From Tannerella sp. (GTDB lineage: Bacteria; Bacteroidota; Bacteroidia; Bacteroidales; Tannerellaceae): a stretch of 50,105 bases of DNA. The notes under the pieces were generated by a model that was not told the origin of the DNA, did no database searches, and saw only the letters and a program-made list of their open reading frames with translations. This document shows, one piece after another, positions 34,389-43,344 of this stretch (the stretch's first letter is position 1; every line of letters starts with the position of its first letter). The translations under genes and the position numbers were made by a program. The DNA lies in contig NZ_JAUMYS010000011.1 in the NCBI RefSeq assembly GCF_030528505.1, positions 1 through 50,105 of the forward strand. The letters run 5' to 3'.

Positions 34389-35189
34389 CTATTTGTACTC
34401 GACACCAAGAGCACCGCCCAATATGTTAAACAATTCTAACGCATTCTTTTCCGTATGGGCAGAAAGCTCTTCCATACTTATTCCGAAGATCTCGGCCGTC
34501 TTGCAAGCCGTCTCGCATAAATAAGCGACCTCATTTCGTTTTCCGCGGTAAGGGACCGGCGCCAAATAAGGAGCATCGGTTTCGAGTAGCAACATGTCAA
34601 GAGACGCCGTCCGAATCATTTCGGGCAAAGCAGACTTCTTGAACGTAACGACCCCGTTGATTCCGATCTTAAATCCTTTCATACGCTTAATCTCTTCGAG
34701 GTCTTCAAGCGTACCGGAAAAACAATGAAATACGCCTTTCAGACGTTCATGCCCTACCTTATATATACTGTCGAAAACTTCCTCGTAGGCCTCTCGGGTA
34801 TGAATGCTGACCGCGAGCCCCAAGTCAATACTCCACTTCAACTGCTCTTCAAAAACCTGCTTCTGCTCTTTCAGGAACGAACGGTCCCAATACAAATCGA
34901 TCCCAATCTCCCCAATCGCGCAATAATCAGACTTTACTAAAGCTCTCTCAACAACCATTAACTGTGACGCATAGCATGCATCTACACTCGTCGGATGCAA
35001 ACCCATCATGGGGAAAGCAAACCCCGGATTTTCTTCGCACACACGCAGCAAAGCAGAAATACTGTACGCATCAATATTCGGCAAAAGAGCCGCATAAACA
35101 CCGGCCCTCTTTGCCCGATCTATCATCTCCTTACGGTCTGCATCAAACTCTTGCCCGTAAATGTGCGTATGGGTATCGATCCATTTCAT
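34389..35189 (-). CDS. tatD: TatD-family metal-dependent hydrolase/DNase
   Basis: A 266-residue TIM-barrel hydrolase. The metal ligands are visible as DTHTHIYG (HxH near residue 6-9), GEIGIDLYWD with the conserved glutamate, a histidine in SIHTREAYEE, VFHCFSGTLED, and LLLETDAPYLAPVPYRGKRN with the aspartate near residue 200. The length fits the family. TatD enzymes are 3'-5' exonucleases in DNA repair or quality control. It begins 16 bases after the prenyl synthase gene and is probably co-transcribed with it. Confidence 0.96.
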   Translation of the reverse strand: MKWIDTHTHIYGQEFDADRKEMIDRAKRAGVYAALLPNIDAYSISALLRVCEENPGFAFPMMGLHPTSVDACYASQLMVVERALVKSDYCAIGEIGIDLYWDRSFLKEQKQVFEEQLKWSIDLGLAVSIHTREAYEEVFDSIYKVGHERLKGVFHCFSGTLEDLEEIKRMKGFKIGINGVVTFKKSALPEMIRTASLDMLLLETDAPYLAPVPYRGKRNEVAYLCETACKTAEIFGISMEELSAHTEKNALELFNILGGALGVEYK

Positions 35190-35205
35190 CGTATTATCCG
35201 ACGAT

Positions 35206-36189
35206 CTATTTCTCGCGATTCATTAATTTACGGCATACGCGATGCAATTCGGACAATCGCTCCTGCGGAATTTCCAGAAGAGCCAACTCATCCATCGCAA
35301 GATTGTAATAATGCCTCATCTTGTCTTGCGTCAGTTCCTTGATGTTTAATTCATCATAAATAGAAGTAATCGCCTTGATTTTTTCGTCGGCCGTATAGCA
35401 TGCCGTTTTATTCGGATCCTGATAATATGCAATTCGTTCTTTTTGTTGGGGCGAAGCGCTTGCCAAAGCATGAATCAACAGGAATGTCTTCTTGTTGCAT
35501 AAAATATCTCCCCCGATATTCTTTCCGAACGTCTCTGGACTACCATACACATCGAGCAAATCGTCCTGTAGCTGAAAGGCCAGCCCGATATGAATGCCGA
35601 AACGATAGAGCATGTCGGCCTCATGCTCGGAAGCCCCTCCCACAAGCGCTCCTGTTTTAAGACTACAAGCCAGCAAGACCGCCGTTTTCAAACGGATCAT
35701 TTCAATATATTCGGCCTCCGTCACATCCGATCGCGACTCGAACTCCATATCATACTGTTGGCCTTCACATATTTCCAAGGCCGTCTGCGTAAACAGGTCA
35801 AGAATCGTTTTAAGGTGTTTGGGCGAGGTTTCTCCGATGAGGCGGTAAGCCGTAATGAGCATGGCATCTCCCGAAAGCACGGCCGTATTCCGGTTCCACT
35901 TGACATGCACCGTGGGTTGGCCCCGACGCTTCCGCGCTTCATCCATCAAGTCGTCGTGCAGTAACGTAAAGTTGTGAAACACTTCGATTCCGAGGGCAGG
36001 TTTAAGGGCCTGCTCAACATCGGGACTATAAAGATTGCACGCCATCAAGGTGAAAGCAGGGCGAATGCGTTTACCACCTAACGAAAGCGTATAAACAATC
36101 GGTTCATAAAGGCTTTTGGGCGGCCCATCAAACCGGAGTTCTCGAACAGCGCGTTCGATGATCGGCAAAGTATCTTCAAATGAAAGCAT
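35206..36189 (-). CDS. Polyprenyl (trans-isoprenyl) diphosphate synthase
   Basis: A 327-residue trans-prenyltransferase. The first aspartate-rich motif is in LLHDDLMDEARKRRGQP (about 76-92), the second in FQLQDDLLDVYGSPETFGKN (about 210-228). GGKRIRPAFTLMA at about 35-48 is the diphosphate-binding region. It condenses isopentenyl diphosphate onto an allylic diphosphate to make geranyl-, farnesyl- or longer diphosphates. The chain length is set by residues just before the first motif; ihEVFHNFTLLHDD suggests bulky residues and a short to medium product (inference). The gene lies just downstream of the tonB terminator. Confidence 0.93.
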   Translation of the reverse strand: MLSFEDTLPIIERAVRELRFDGPPKSLYEPIVYTLSLGGKRIRPAFTLMACNLYSPDVEQALKPALGIEVFHNFTLLHDDLMDEARKRRGQPTVHVKWNRNTAVLSGDAMLITAYRLIGETSPKHLKTILDLFTQTALEICEGQQYDMEFESRSDVTEAEYIEMIRLKTAVLLACSLKTGALVGGASEHEADMLYRFGIHIGLAFQLQDDLLDVYGSPETFGKNIGGDILCNKKTFLLIHALASASPQQKERIAYYQDPNKTACYTADEKIKAITSIYDELNIKELTQDKMRHYYNLAMDELALLEIPQERLSELHRVCRKLMNREK

Positions 36190-36202
36190 ATATACTGGTA
36201 TG

Positions 36203-36239
36203 AAAAAAAGGCCGCTTTATCAGAGGGCGGCCTTTTTTT
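36203..36239 (-). terminator. Intrinsic terminator of tonB
   Basis: AAAAAAAGGCCGC at 36203-36215 pairs with GCGGCCTTTTTTT at 36227-36239, a 13-bp stem with A/T ends. It lies between tonB and the prenyl synthase start and works in both directions. Confidence 0.9.
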
Positions 36240-36279
36240 GTGAAATGAAAAAAGAATTTTACTGTTTGTATTATGCTTC

Positions 36280-36978
36280 TTACTGATTCAAACGGAATGT
36301 AATCGGTAACGTAAATTTTACACGTACCGGTTTTCCACGCTGCTTACCCGGCTTCCACTTAGGCATACTGTTAATCACACGAAGAGCCTCTTTGTCGAGC
36401 GAAGGATCAATACCGCGAACGACTTCGGCATCTACGATCGAACCATCTTTATTCACCACAAAGGCACATGTTACACGACCCTGAATGCCGTTTTCCTGTG
36501 CAACAACCGGATACTTAATCGATTTAGAGATAAAAGCCATCAAGGCTGCCTGTCCTTGCGGAAACTCCGGCATCTCTTCCACCACCACAAAAATCTGTTG
36601 GGAAGACTCTTCTTCTTCCTCTACCTTAACAGCAGGCGGAACATACGTCTGAGTTTGCGCCTGTGCCTGATCGTCTTCCGATGACAGCAAGTCATTATCT
36701 GCTACTTCGACATTGTCATCCACCACATTCAACACCTCTGCGACCGGCTCCGGAGCAGGGGGTGGAGGAGGCGGAGGAGGTGTTTCTTCCTGTCTCGTAA
36801 TATCAATTTCTTCTTCTGCGATGATATCGGCTATGCCTTCGTCCAGCTTAAGGGCCTTCTCCTGCGTCCCCCATTCAAAACCGACAAACAGCACAGCTAA
36901 ACCAACGACTAACCCCATCAGGATGCTTAATCCTTTACCTCCCTCAAGGTCTGCTTTAGGCGATTTCTTGATTTCCAT
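36280..36978 (-). CDS. tonB: Energy transducer TonB
   Basis: A 232-residue TonB protein. One membrane helix is near residues 18-38 (GLSILMGLVVGLAVLFVGFEW). A periplasmic proline-rich stretch (PPPPPPPAPEP, about 66-76) and an acidic, glutamine-rich segment follow. The C-terminal TonB domain (about 140-230) has GRVTCAFVVNKDGSIVDAEVVRG, then MPKWKPGKQRGKPVRVKFTLPITFRL. It links the ExbB/ExbD motor to outer-membrane transporters such as the SusC at 13.6-17.1 kb. It has its own promoter (37026-37033) and terminator. Confidence 0.96.
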   Translation of the reverse strand: MEIKKSPKADLEGGKGLSILMGLVVGLAVLFVGFEWGTQEKALKLDEGIADIIAEEEIDITRQEETPPPPPPPPAPEPVAEVLNVVDDNVEVADNDLLSSEDDQAQAQTQTYVPPAVKVEEEEESSQQIFVVVEEMPEFPQGQAALMAFISKSIKYPVVAQENGIQGRVTCAFVVNKDGSIVDAEVVRGIDPSLDKEALRVINSMPKWKPGKQRGKPVRVKFTLPITFRLNQ

Positions 36979-37025
36979 AGCTATCTTCTTTAAGTAGTGA
37001 TTACTCTATTTTATTCTCGTGGAGG

Positions 37026-37033
37026 CAAAGATA
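37026..37033 (-). promoter_or_regulatory. -7 promoter box (TATCTTTG) for tonB
   Basis: Minus strand, 48 bases before the ATG at 36978. It is divergent from the porQ promoter at 37195-37202. Confidence 0.65.
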
Positions 37034-37194
37034 GACAAAAAAATTACAGCTTGCGTGTGAAAGCCGGAAAAAACTTGATTTTTTTTATTTTTTTTTGATC
37101 TCAGAAAAAAAAGTCGGCAGTCGAATACCTTTTTTAATTTTTATCCGTTATGGAAAGGGTAGTATGAACATTCTTGCGATGTTCTAAAATTATG

Positions 37195-37202
37195 TACTTT
37201 TG
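37195..37202 (+). promoter_or_regulatory. -7 promoter box (TACTTTTG) for porQ
   Basis: 18 bases before the ATG at 37220. It probably serves the porQ-cmk-ispH operon. Confidence 0.65.
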
Positions 37203-37219
37203 CACACGCTTTTGAAAGA

Positions 37220-38233
37220 ATGAGAAAGAGAAATATACGATTAATCGGAGGACTACTGTGCCTCTTGCCTTGGTTTCTTACGGCACAGGAAGGCGGCGAA
37301 GTGTTTACGTTTTTACGCTTTCCCACTTCGGCACGAGCGAATGCTTTGGGAGGGCATACCGTATCGCTGATCGAAGCGGACCCGTCGCTTGCTTTTCACA
37401 GTCCGGCCTTGCTGGGTGGAGAGATGGACGGCATGGTGAATCTGAATTATATGAATTATATCTCCGATATCAACGTCGGCAGTGCGATCTATACAAAAGC
37501 GCATCGTGAACGGGGCGCCTGGGGAATTGGAGGATCATTCATCAGCTACGGCAACTTTAAAGAGGTCGATGCGTCGCGGATGATCAAAGGAGAGTTCTCA
37601 GCCAAAGACTTGAGTGTACAGGCTTTTTATTCGTACGATCTTTCGGATAAATGGAGGGGAGGCCTTTCGATGAAGATGTTATATTCTCATCTGGCCGAAT
37701 ATTCATCGTTCGGGATCGGGGTGGATGCCGGCCTAAGCTATTACGATGAAGAAAAAAATCTCTCTTTCGGAGTCGTCTTGAAAAATATCGGAGCACAACT
37801 AAAAGCATACGATTCGGAACGCGGACGACTTCCGTGGGATATCCAGATGGGAATCAGCAAAAAAATGGAGCATGCTCCAATCCGCGTCTCAGTAACGGCC
37901 ACACATCTGAAGCAATGGAAGTTTAAATATATAGATGAGACGATGGCGGAGAAAGACCTCGAGGATAGTTTCGTGCAGACACTGGCCAAACACCTGATAT
38001 TTGGAGTCGATTTTCTGCCGTCGGACAATTTTTGGGTCGGACTGGGATATAATCCCAAGGCGAACATGGATATGAAGCTGAAAGAGGGAGGGAACAGACT
38101 GGGCGGTTTTTCGGTCGGTGCGGGATTGCATGTGTCCCGATTCGATATCGGGGCTTCGGTGGCACGTTATCATCCTTCGGCACTCTCATTGATGCTGAGT
38201 TTGTCGATGTCACTCTCAGAAGTGAATCCTTAA
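37220..38233 (+). CDS. porQ: Type IX secretion system protein PorQ
   Basis: A 337-residue outer-membrane beta-barrel protein. After a signal peptide (about 1-24) it has the PorQ start [33 protein letters not shown] and a run of alternating strands ([20 protein letters not shown]). The glycine-rich C-terminus is barrel-like too. PorQ belongs to the PorV/PorU-linked outer-membrane part of the T9SS. It supports T9SS export of the CTD proteins at 2.5-7.6 kb. The gene is followed after 31 bases by cmk. Confidence 0.9.
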   Translation: MRKRNIRLIGGLLCLLPWFLTAQEGGEVFTFLRFPTSARANALGGHTVSLIEADPSLAFHSPALLGGEMDGMVNLNYMNYISDINVGSAIYTKAHRERGAWGIGGSFISYGNFKEVDASRMIKGEFSAKDLSVQAFYSYDLSDKWRGGLSMKMLYSHLAEYSSFGIGVDAGLSYYDEEKNLSFGVVLKNIGAQLKAYDSERGRLPWDIQMGISKKMEHAPIRVSVTATHLKQWKFKYIDETMAEKDLEDSFVQTLAKHLIFGVDFLPSDNFWVGLGYNPKANMDMKLKEGGNRLGGFSVGAGLHVSRFDIGASVARYHPSALSLMLSLSMSLSEVNP

Positions 38234-38264
38234 TATTATAATGTATAGTCATCATATAGAATAC

Positions 38265-38954
38265 ATGAAGAGAATTATTGTGGCCGTCGACGGGTTCTCG
38301 TCGTGCGGTAAGAGTACGATGGCGAGAGACCTGGCAAGGGCGGTCGGATATGCCTATATCGACACGGGGGCGATGTACAGGGCTGTGACACTATATGCGA
38401 TGCGACATGGCTTTTTCCATGGCGATACGCTCGACGAAGCGGCGTTGCAGCAAGCGATAGACAACGTAGAGATTACTTTTCGGCCGAACCCTGAAACGGG
38501 TGTGTCGGAAACATTCCTGAACGGCGAGCTGGTGGAGAGCGAGATTCGCGGCATGGAGGTATCGAATCGGGTCAGTCGGATTGCGGCGTTGGGGTTCGTA
38601 CGCCGTTCGTTGGTATCGAAGCAGCAAGCGATGGGAGAAGCAAAAGGTATCGTCATGGACGGTCGTGATATTGGTACGGTCGTCTTCCCGCAGGCAGAGC
38701 TAAAAATCTTCGTGACGGCATCGGCCGAAGTGCGCGCACAAAGACGTGTAAAAGAAATGAGTGAAAAGGGACAACCGGTTTCGTTCGATGAAGTGCTGAA
38801 GAATGTACAGGAACGCGACAAGCTGGATATGACCCGCGCAGAAAGTCCGCTTCGCAAGGCCGAGGATGCGCTTGAATTAGACAACACACATATGACGATT
38901 GCCCAACAGCAGGAATGGTTGATGTGCGAATTCCGCAGGGCTACACAAACGTAG
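38265..38954 (+). CDS. cmk: (d)CMP kinase
   Basis: A 229-residue cytidylate kinase that phosphorylates CMP and dCMP. The P-loop is GFSSCGKST at 10-18, then [13 protein letters not shown] binds [24 protein letters not shown] is the family core, and [11 protein letters not shown] closes the protein. The start at 38265 is used since it gives the normal [10 protein letters not shown] start; the longer frame from 38241 adds an unusual leader. It lies between porQ and ispH, 4 bases before ispH. Confidence 0.96.
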   Translation: MKRIIVAVDGFSSCGKSTMARDLARAVGYAYIDTGAMYRAVTLYAMRHGFFHGDTLDEAALQQAIDNVEITFRPNPETGVSETFLNGELVESEIRGMEVSNRVSRIAALGFVRRSLVSKQQAMGEAKGIVMDGRDIGTVVFPQAELKIFVTASAEVRAQRRVKEMSEKGQPVSFDEVLKNVQERDKLDMTRAESPLRKAEDALELDNTHMTIAQQQEWLMCEFRRATQT

Positions 38955-38958
38955 AAAG

Positions 38959-39825
38959 ATGGTAAAAGTAACGATAGATAGCGGATCGGGCTTTTGTTTT
39001 GGGGTGGTAAAAGCCATCCAAAGTGCTGAACACGAGCTGGAACAGACTGACGAATTGTACAGTCTGGGGGATTTGGTACATAATAACCTTGAGATGGATC
39101 GGCTGAAAACCCTGGGGCTCCACACGATCGGACATGCAGACCTGGCACATCTGCGCAACCGAACCGTACTGCTCCGTGCGCATGGCGAACCGCCCTCGAC
39201 GTATGAACTGGCGAAGAAGAATCAGATTAAAATCATCGATGCCACCTGTCCGGTTGTACTCCAGCTGCAAAAGCGCATCCATCGGTGCTATCAGGAGACT
39301 AAAGATACCGGAACGCAGGTGGTGATTTACGGCAAAAAAGGGCATGCCGAAGTGAACGGGCTTGTCGGACAGACGGAAGGGACAGCCATCGTAATTGAAA
39401 AGCTGGAAGACATTGAGAAGCTCGATTTTCAACGCAACATCGTGCTTTTTTCACAGACGACCAAACCACTCGATGGCTTCGGAGAAGTGGTGGAAGCCAT
39501 TCGCGCAAGGATTTCACCCGACGTAACCTTCCAGTATTTCGACACGATTTGCCGGCAGGTGGCCAATCGCTTGCCGAACATTCGCGATTTCGCGTTGCAA
39601 CACGACTGGATTTATTTCGTTGCAGGCAAAAAAAGTTCGAACGGACAGATGTTGTTCGATCAGTGTCTCCAAGCAAATTCCCGTTCCGTATTTATTACTT
39701 CTGCCGCTGATATTACCGAGCCGCTGCCGGAGGATATTCGAAGTGTAGGCGTCTGTGGTGCAACGTCGACCCCTAAATGGCTGATGGAAGAAGTTGCGGA
39801 TCGCGTGAAAACGCTTAATCCGTAG
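38959..39825 (+). CDS. ispH: 4-hydroxy-3-methylbut-2-enyl diphosphate reductase
   Basis: A 288-residue iron-sulfur enzyme, the last step of the non-mevalonate route to isopentenyl and dimethylallyl diphosphate. The cluster cysteines are C13 (GFCFGV), C97 (DATCPVV) and C198 (DTICRQVANR). Substrate residues include LVHNNLE, LRAHGEPP and the GVCGATSTPKWLMEEV tail. Its product feeds the prenyl synthase at 35.2 kb. It ends the porQ-cmk-ispH run, and is followed by a 21-bp repeat array. Confidence 0.97.
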   Translation: MVKVTIDSGSGFCFGVVKAIQSAEHELEQTDELYSLGDLVHNNLEMDRLKTLGLHTIGHADLAHLRNRTVLLRAHGEPPSTYELAKKNQIKIIDATCPVVLQLQKRIHRCYQETKDTGTQVVIYGKKGHAEVNGLVGQTEGTAIVIEKLEDIEKLDFQRNIVLFSQTTKPLDGFGEVVEAIRARISPDVTFQYFDTICRQVANRLPNIRDFALQHDWIYFVAGKKSSNGQMLFDQCLQANSRSVFITSAADITEPLPEDIRSVGVCGATSTPKWLMEEVADRVKTLNP

Positions 39826-39854
39826 ATTCCGGGGTTTACCTGTTTTAGGGGGTA

Positions 39855-40062
39855 CGTTTTTTTCGTCTGACAAGGTGTTTTTTCGTTCTGACAGGGCATT
39901 TTTTCGTTCTGACGGAGTGTTTTTTCGACCGGACGAGACGTTTTATCGTTTGGAGAGTTTATTTTACTTCTTGAACAGAATGTTTTTTCGTTCTGACGGG
40001 GCATTTTTTCGTTCGCGCAGGATGTTTTTTCGATCGGACGAGACGTTTTATCGTTTGGACGA
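39855..40062. repeat. 21-bp tandem repeat array with T tracts
   Basis: About ten units with a period of 21 bases. The TCG after each T tract has its C at 39864, 39884, 39905, 39926, 39947, 39989, 40010, 40031 and 40052; one unit near 39968 is decayed. A typical unit is TTTTTTCGTTCTGACGGGGC. Units 3-5 and 8-10 match each other at a 105-base offset (5 units), so the array grew partly by block duplication. It lies between convergent ispH and the peroxiredoxin gene. Frames on both strands across it (7-residue repeats) are by-products of the period. Confidence 0.95.
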
Positions 40063-40172
40063 AGTATTAAAATCGATAAAAGGTAACGCTTCGAATAGCC
40101 AATCCTCTTAGAAAGAATTTGCTATCCGAAGCGCTTTTCGTAAACATACTTCTATTCAAAACAGATTCTGTT

Positions 40173-40775
40173 TTACTTGAGTTTTTTTAGTTGTTCAACA
40201 ACCGTTTTGGCATCTGCCCGCTGTTTATAGTCGGGATTGACATAAGCATAACGGATGACTCCCTCTGTATCGACCACATACGTAGCAGGAATCGGCAGCT
40301 CGGATGAATCGGTTCCGTTATGCGCGGAAAGATGGAGCATGCTTTCATAACGCTCGGCTGTCTGCGGATCGAGCTTAAACACCAATCCATAGGAACGAGC
40401 CACCTCGTTATGAAGGTCGGTAAGCACTTCAAACTCGAGCGCATTTTTTTCCTGTGTCGTCAAACTATGATCAGGCAATTCGGGCGTCAACGCTACCAAC
40501 GTGGCTCCCTGCTCTTTGATCTGTGCAAGCTCCTCCTGCAATTGTTTCAGCGCCAAATTGCAATACGGACACCATCCGCCCCTGTACCATGTGAGTACGA
40601 CAGGCCCTTTTTTCAGAAGAGCAGATAGGCTGACTTCTTCGCCTTTTGCATTCTTCAAGGTAAATTCTTTTACTTTATCGCCTTGTTTCAAGGCTTTCGA
40701 GGCATCTTGTGCCTGCATGGCATTCGCTGCGAACATGGCCAGCAGTACGAATACCGATTTCAAAACATGCTTCAT
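40173..40775 (-). CDS. Exported peroxiredoxin-like protein (AhpC/TSA family)
   Basis: A 200-residue thioredoxin-fold protein with a signal peptide (about 1-23, ending MQAQ). VVLTWYRGGWCPYCNLALKQL at about 59-79 has the pair C69 and C72 (WCPYC), as in the AhpC/TSA peroxiredoxin-like family rather than the classic 2-Cys set. IPATYVVDTEGVIRYAYVNPDYKQR is the conserved cis-Pro end. It would reduce peroxides or act on thiols in the periplasm. The start at 40775 is used since the longer frame reaches through the promoter at 40867. It is convergent with ispH. Confidence 0.9.
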   Translation of the reverse strand: MKHVLKSVFVLLAMFAANAMQAQDASKALKQGDKVKEFTLKNAKGEEVSLSALLKKGPVVLTWYRGGWCPYCNLALKQLQEELAQIKEQGATLVALTPELPDHSLTTQEKNALEFEVLTDLHNEVARSYGLVFKLDPQTAERYESMLHLSAHNGTDSSELPIPATYVVDTEGVIRYAYVNPDYKQRADAKTVVEQLKKLK

Positions 40776-40866
40776 AAAAATACTTTTTTCGTAAATATAC
40801 CTGTTCATAAAAATCTCAGCTCGACATTTTGCTCTTTTTCTGTTTTTTTCTTTGAGCAGAGAAGGA

Positions 40867-40874
40867 CAAAAGTA
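40867..40874 (-). promoter_or_regulatory. -7 promoter box (TACTTTTG) for the peroxiredoxin gene
   Basis: Minus strand, 92 bases before the ATG at 40775. It falls within the longer open frame and argues for the shorter protein. Confidence 0.6.
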
Positions 40875-40979
40875 CATGTAAAGATTGGTATGACGAGCGA
40901 TATTGCCACTATTTAACCTTTCGCAACGGCTTACTAAACAAAAGTTCACGTACGGGGGGGGGACTCGAAAAAAAACAAA

Positions 40980-41011
40980 AAAAAGGTCGAACTTCACAGT
41001 CTGACCTTTTT
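40980..41011 (-). terminator. Terminator-like hairpin without an obvious gene
   Basis: AAAAAGGTC at 40980-40988 pairs with GACCTTTTT at 41003-41011. On the minus strand a long T-rich run follows. No gene in this window ends here. Confidence 0.6.
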
Positions 41012-41041
41012 CCAAATCAACTAAAACAAACAACTATTTAT

Positions 41042-41085
41042 CTATGGTAATCGGTAGAAGTACCGACTTTCATAGCTTTTTTTTT
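41042..41085 (+). terminator. Terminator-like hairpin followed by T9
   Basis: Inner stem TCGGTA (41051-41056) and TACCGA (41061-41066) with a GAAG loop, outer pair CTATG (41042-41046) and CATAG (41071-41075), then a T9 run at 41077-41085. This is a full plus-strand intrinsic terminator with no upstream gene. Confidence 0.65.
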
Positions 41086-41525
41086 CAGGTTCGGACTTCC
41101 CTCGTTCGGGCTCCGGATGAATTCGGACTTTTCGGGGGCGAGATGCTATATTTTGAAGCAAAGTACATTCCCCGATACGGACAGGCTACTTCCTCCTTAT
41201 CTGTGTCCGTTCCGCCGATTTCATTCTTTACACTCGCGGTCTTCTCAGTTTTCTCGTCCGTGGCGATATGCCCTAAAGAAGACCCGTTTGTACCCTTAAA
41301 ACAAGGGGCATATCAAGATTGTTCATGAAAAGTTCTTTTTTTTGTTTTTTCATTCGTTTTTTTCAATCTTTCGTATGAAGAACACGGATGAGAAGCGGGA
41401 AGAAAAATGTTTTCACTTTCTAAAAAAAAGAAGGTCAAAACAGCGTGATGTCGGAATCTACGTTCTGCTTTTCGGGCATGCCTGCGAGCTGATACATCCG
41501 GATAACCTTATCCGGAAAAATATAT

Positions 41526-41533
41526 TATTTTTG
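41526..41533 (+). promoter_or_regulatory. -7 promoter box (TATTTTTG) for nadA
   Basis: 25 bases before the ATG at 41558. Confidence 0.65.
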
Positions 41534-41557
41534 TGGCCTGTAGTTTAAGGATGATTT

Positions 41558-42490
41558 ATGATGGAAAGGATTGATTATGCAGCAGAAATAAACCGTTTGA
41601 GGAAAGAGAAGAATGTGTTTATTCTGGCACATTATTACCAGACGGGAGATATTCAGGATATAGCCGACAAAGTGGGCGACAGTCTTGCATTAGCTCAGTG
41701 GGCGGCTAAGACAACGGCCGATATCATTGTGCTCTGCGGTGTGCATTTTATGGGTGAGACGGCAAAAATTCTCTGTCCGGAGAAGAAAGTGCTTATTCCC
41801 GATATGGCAGCCGGTTGCTCGCTGGCAGACAGCTGTCCGGCCGATGAGTTTGAGAAATTCGTCAAAGCGCATCCGGACCATCAGGTGATTTCGTATGTAA
41901 ATACTTCGGCTGCCGTCAAAGCGCTGACCGATGTGGTCGTTACGTCGACGAATGCCCATAAGATTGTGGCTTCGTTTCCTGAAGATGCCCTGCTCATTTT
42001 CGGGCCTGACCGAAATCTGGGTAATTACATTAACAGCGTAACCGGACGCAATATGCTTTTATGGGACGGCGCATGTCATGTACATGAACAGTTTTCGCTG
42101 GAGAAAATCCTTGCTCTCCAGAAAGCACATCCGGAAGCTGAAATTATCGCACATCCCGAATGCAAGCAGCCTGTCTTGCAGATTGCCGATTTTATCGGCT
42201 CGACGGCCGCGCTGCTGAACTATACCGTGCAATCGCCGAAAACGGAGTTTATCGTATCGACCGAGAGCGGCATCATCCATGAGATGCGTAAACGCAATCC
42301 GCACAAGACGTTTATTCCGGCTCCTCCCAACGATAGCACGTGCGCCTGCAACGAATGCAGTTTCATGCGTTTAAATACGATGGAAAAGCTCTATCGTTGC
42401 CTGCGAGACGAGACGCCCGAAATACTCGTAGACGAGGCCATTCGTCTACGCGCCGTCAAACCGATCCAACGCATGCTGGAGTTGTCATAA
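41558..42490 (+). CDS. nadA: Quinolinate synthase
   Basis: A 310-residue [4Fe-4S] enzyme that makes quinolinate from iminoaspartate and dihydroxyacetone phosphate in NAD synthesis. Cluster cysteines are C87 (AAGCSLAD), C173 (GACHVHE) and one of C264/C267 (CACNECSFM). [13 protein letters not shown] near residue 25 and AHPECKQPV near 199 are family blocks. Start at 41558; an ATG at 41561 is equally possible. No nadB or nadC lies nearby. It is followed by a terminator shared with mazG. Confidence 0.97.
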   Translation: MMERIDYAAEINRLRKEKNVFILAHYYQTGDIQDIADKVGDSLALAQWAAKTTADIIVLCGVHFMGETAKILCPEKKVLIPDMAAGCSLADSCPADEFEKFVKAHPDHQVISYVNTSAAVKALTDVVVTSTNAHKIVASFPEDALLIFGPDRNLGNYINSVTGRNMLLWDGACHVHEQFSLEKILALQKAHPEAEIIAHPECKQPVLQIADFIGSTAALLNYTVQSPKTEFIVSTESGIIHEMRKRNPHKTFIPAPPNDSTCACNECSFMRLNTMEKLYRCLRDETPEILVDEAIRLRAVKPIQRMLELS

Positions 42491-42497
42491 GACACCA

Positions 42498-42535
42498 AAA
42501 AACGCCCTCCATCAATAAAATGGCTGGGCGTTTTT
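42498..42535. terminator. Bidirectional terminator between nadA and mazG
   Basis: AAAAACGCCC at 42498-42507 pairs with GGGCGTTTTT at 42526-42535. It lies between the two convergent stop codons (42490 and 42553). Confidence 0.88.
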
Positions 42536-42552
42536 CACGTCAAAGTAACGTA

Positions 42553-43344
42553 TTAGAGTCCGAGCCGTTTCGCCTCGTCCCAGATGGCATCCATCTCGGC
42601 GAGCGTCATCTCTTTGAGCGACCGTCCCTGCTGGATGGTATGCTCTTCGAGGTAGTTGAAACGGCGGATAAATTTTTGATTCGTACGTTCGAGCGCATTG
42701 TCGGGGTTGATTTTATAGAGTCGTGCGGCATTAATCATTCCGAACAGAAAATCACCGAACTCGGCTTCCATCTTGTCGGCTTCCATACGATCCACTTCGG
42801 AACGGAATTCGTTGAGTTCCTCCTGAATCTTATCCCAAACCTGCTCGCGTTTCTCCCAGTCGAAACCCACATTGCGTGCCTTGTCTTGCATCCGATAAGC
42901 CTTAATCAACGAAGGCAACGACGAAGGCACTCCGTCGAGCACCGTCTTGTTTCCGTCTTTCTCTTTCAGCTTCAATTGCTCCCACGACTGCTCCACGACA
43001 CGACTGTTCTCTGCTACCGCGTCTCCGAAAACATGCGGATGACGGAAAATCAATTTATCGCATAACGCGTCGCAAACATCTTTAATATCAAACTCTTTCT
43101 TCTCTTCGCCTATTTTAGCGTAGAAGACAATGTGCAGAAGCAGATCGCCGAGTTCTTTCTTGATATCGGCCGGCAGATTTTTCTGAATCGCTTCACTCAG
43201 CTCATACGTTTCTTCGATCGTATTGGCACGGAGGCTTTCGTTCGTCTGCTTTCGATCCCATGGACACTTTTCACGTAATTCGTCCATGACATCGAGCAAA
43301 CGCCCGAAGGCCTCCAAGCGCTCTTCTCTTGTACTCGTCCTCAC
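42553..43344 (-). CDS. mazG: Nucleoside triphosphate pyrophosphohydrolase
   Basis: A 263-residue MazG protein with two MazG-type halves. The first has EAFGRLLDVMDELREKCPWD and NTIEETYELSEAI, then KKELGDLLLHIVFYAKIGEE with the metal-binding acidic residues; the second repeats the pattern in WDKIQEELNEFRSEVD and EAEFGDFLFGMINAARLY. It hydrolyses NTPs to NMPs. The start is GTG at 43344, overlapping the dsbD stop by four bases (GTGA), so the two are probably translated together. The usual family N-terminus fits this start. Confidence 0.95.
   Translation of the reverse strand: MRTSTREERLEAFGRLLDVMDELREKCPWDRKQTNESLRANTIEETYELSEAIQKNLPADIKKELGDLLLHIVFYAKIGEEKKEFDIKDVCDALCDKLIFRHPHVFGDAVAENSRVVEQSWEQLKLKEKDGNKTVLDGVPSSLPSLIKAYRMQDKARNVGFDWEKREQVWDKIQEELNEFRSEVDRMEADKMEAEFGDFLFGMINAARLYKINPDNALERTNQKFIRRFNYLEEHTIQQGRSLKEMTLAEMDAIWDEAKRLGL

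Larger units (their letters stand above)
40776..41557. other. Long intergenic region with two terminator-like hairpins
   Basis: About 780 bases between the peroxiredoxin start and nadA. It holds the promoter at 40867-40874, a run of nine G at 40954-40962, two terminator-like hairpins at 40980-41011 and 41042-41085, and the nadA promoter. No reading frame looks coding; frames at 41044, 41117 and 41342 have no domain or start signal. Confidence 0.6.

Noticed and set aside
39660..40111. Small frames of 7-residue repeats on both strands over the 21-bp array
   Set aside because: Explained by a 21-base period; both strands are open, which real genes would not do.
40776..41033. N-terminal extension of the peroxiredoxin to 41033
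   Set aside because: A -7 box at 40867 lies inside it and a clean signal peptide begins at 40775.
41044..41548. Three short frames between the peroxiredoxin gene and nadA
   Set aside because: No domain, start signal or codon pattern; they lie among terminator-like hairpins and T-rich DNA.
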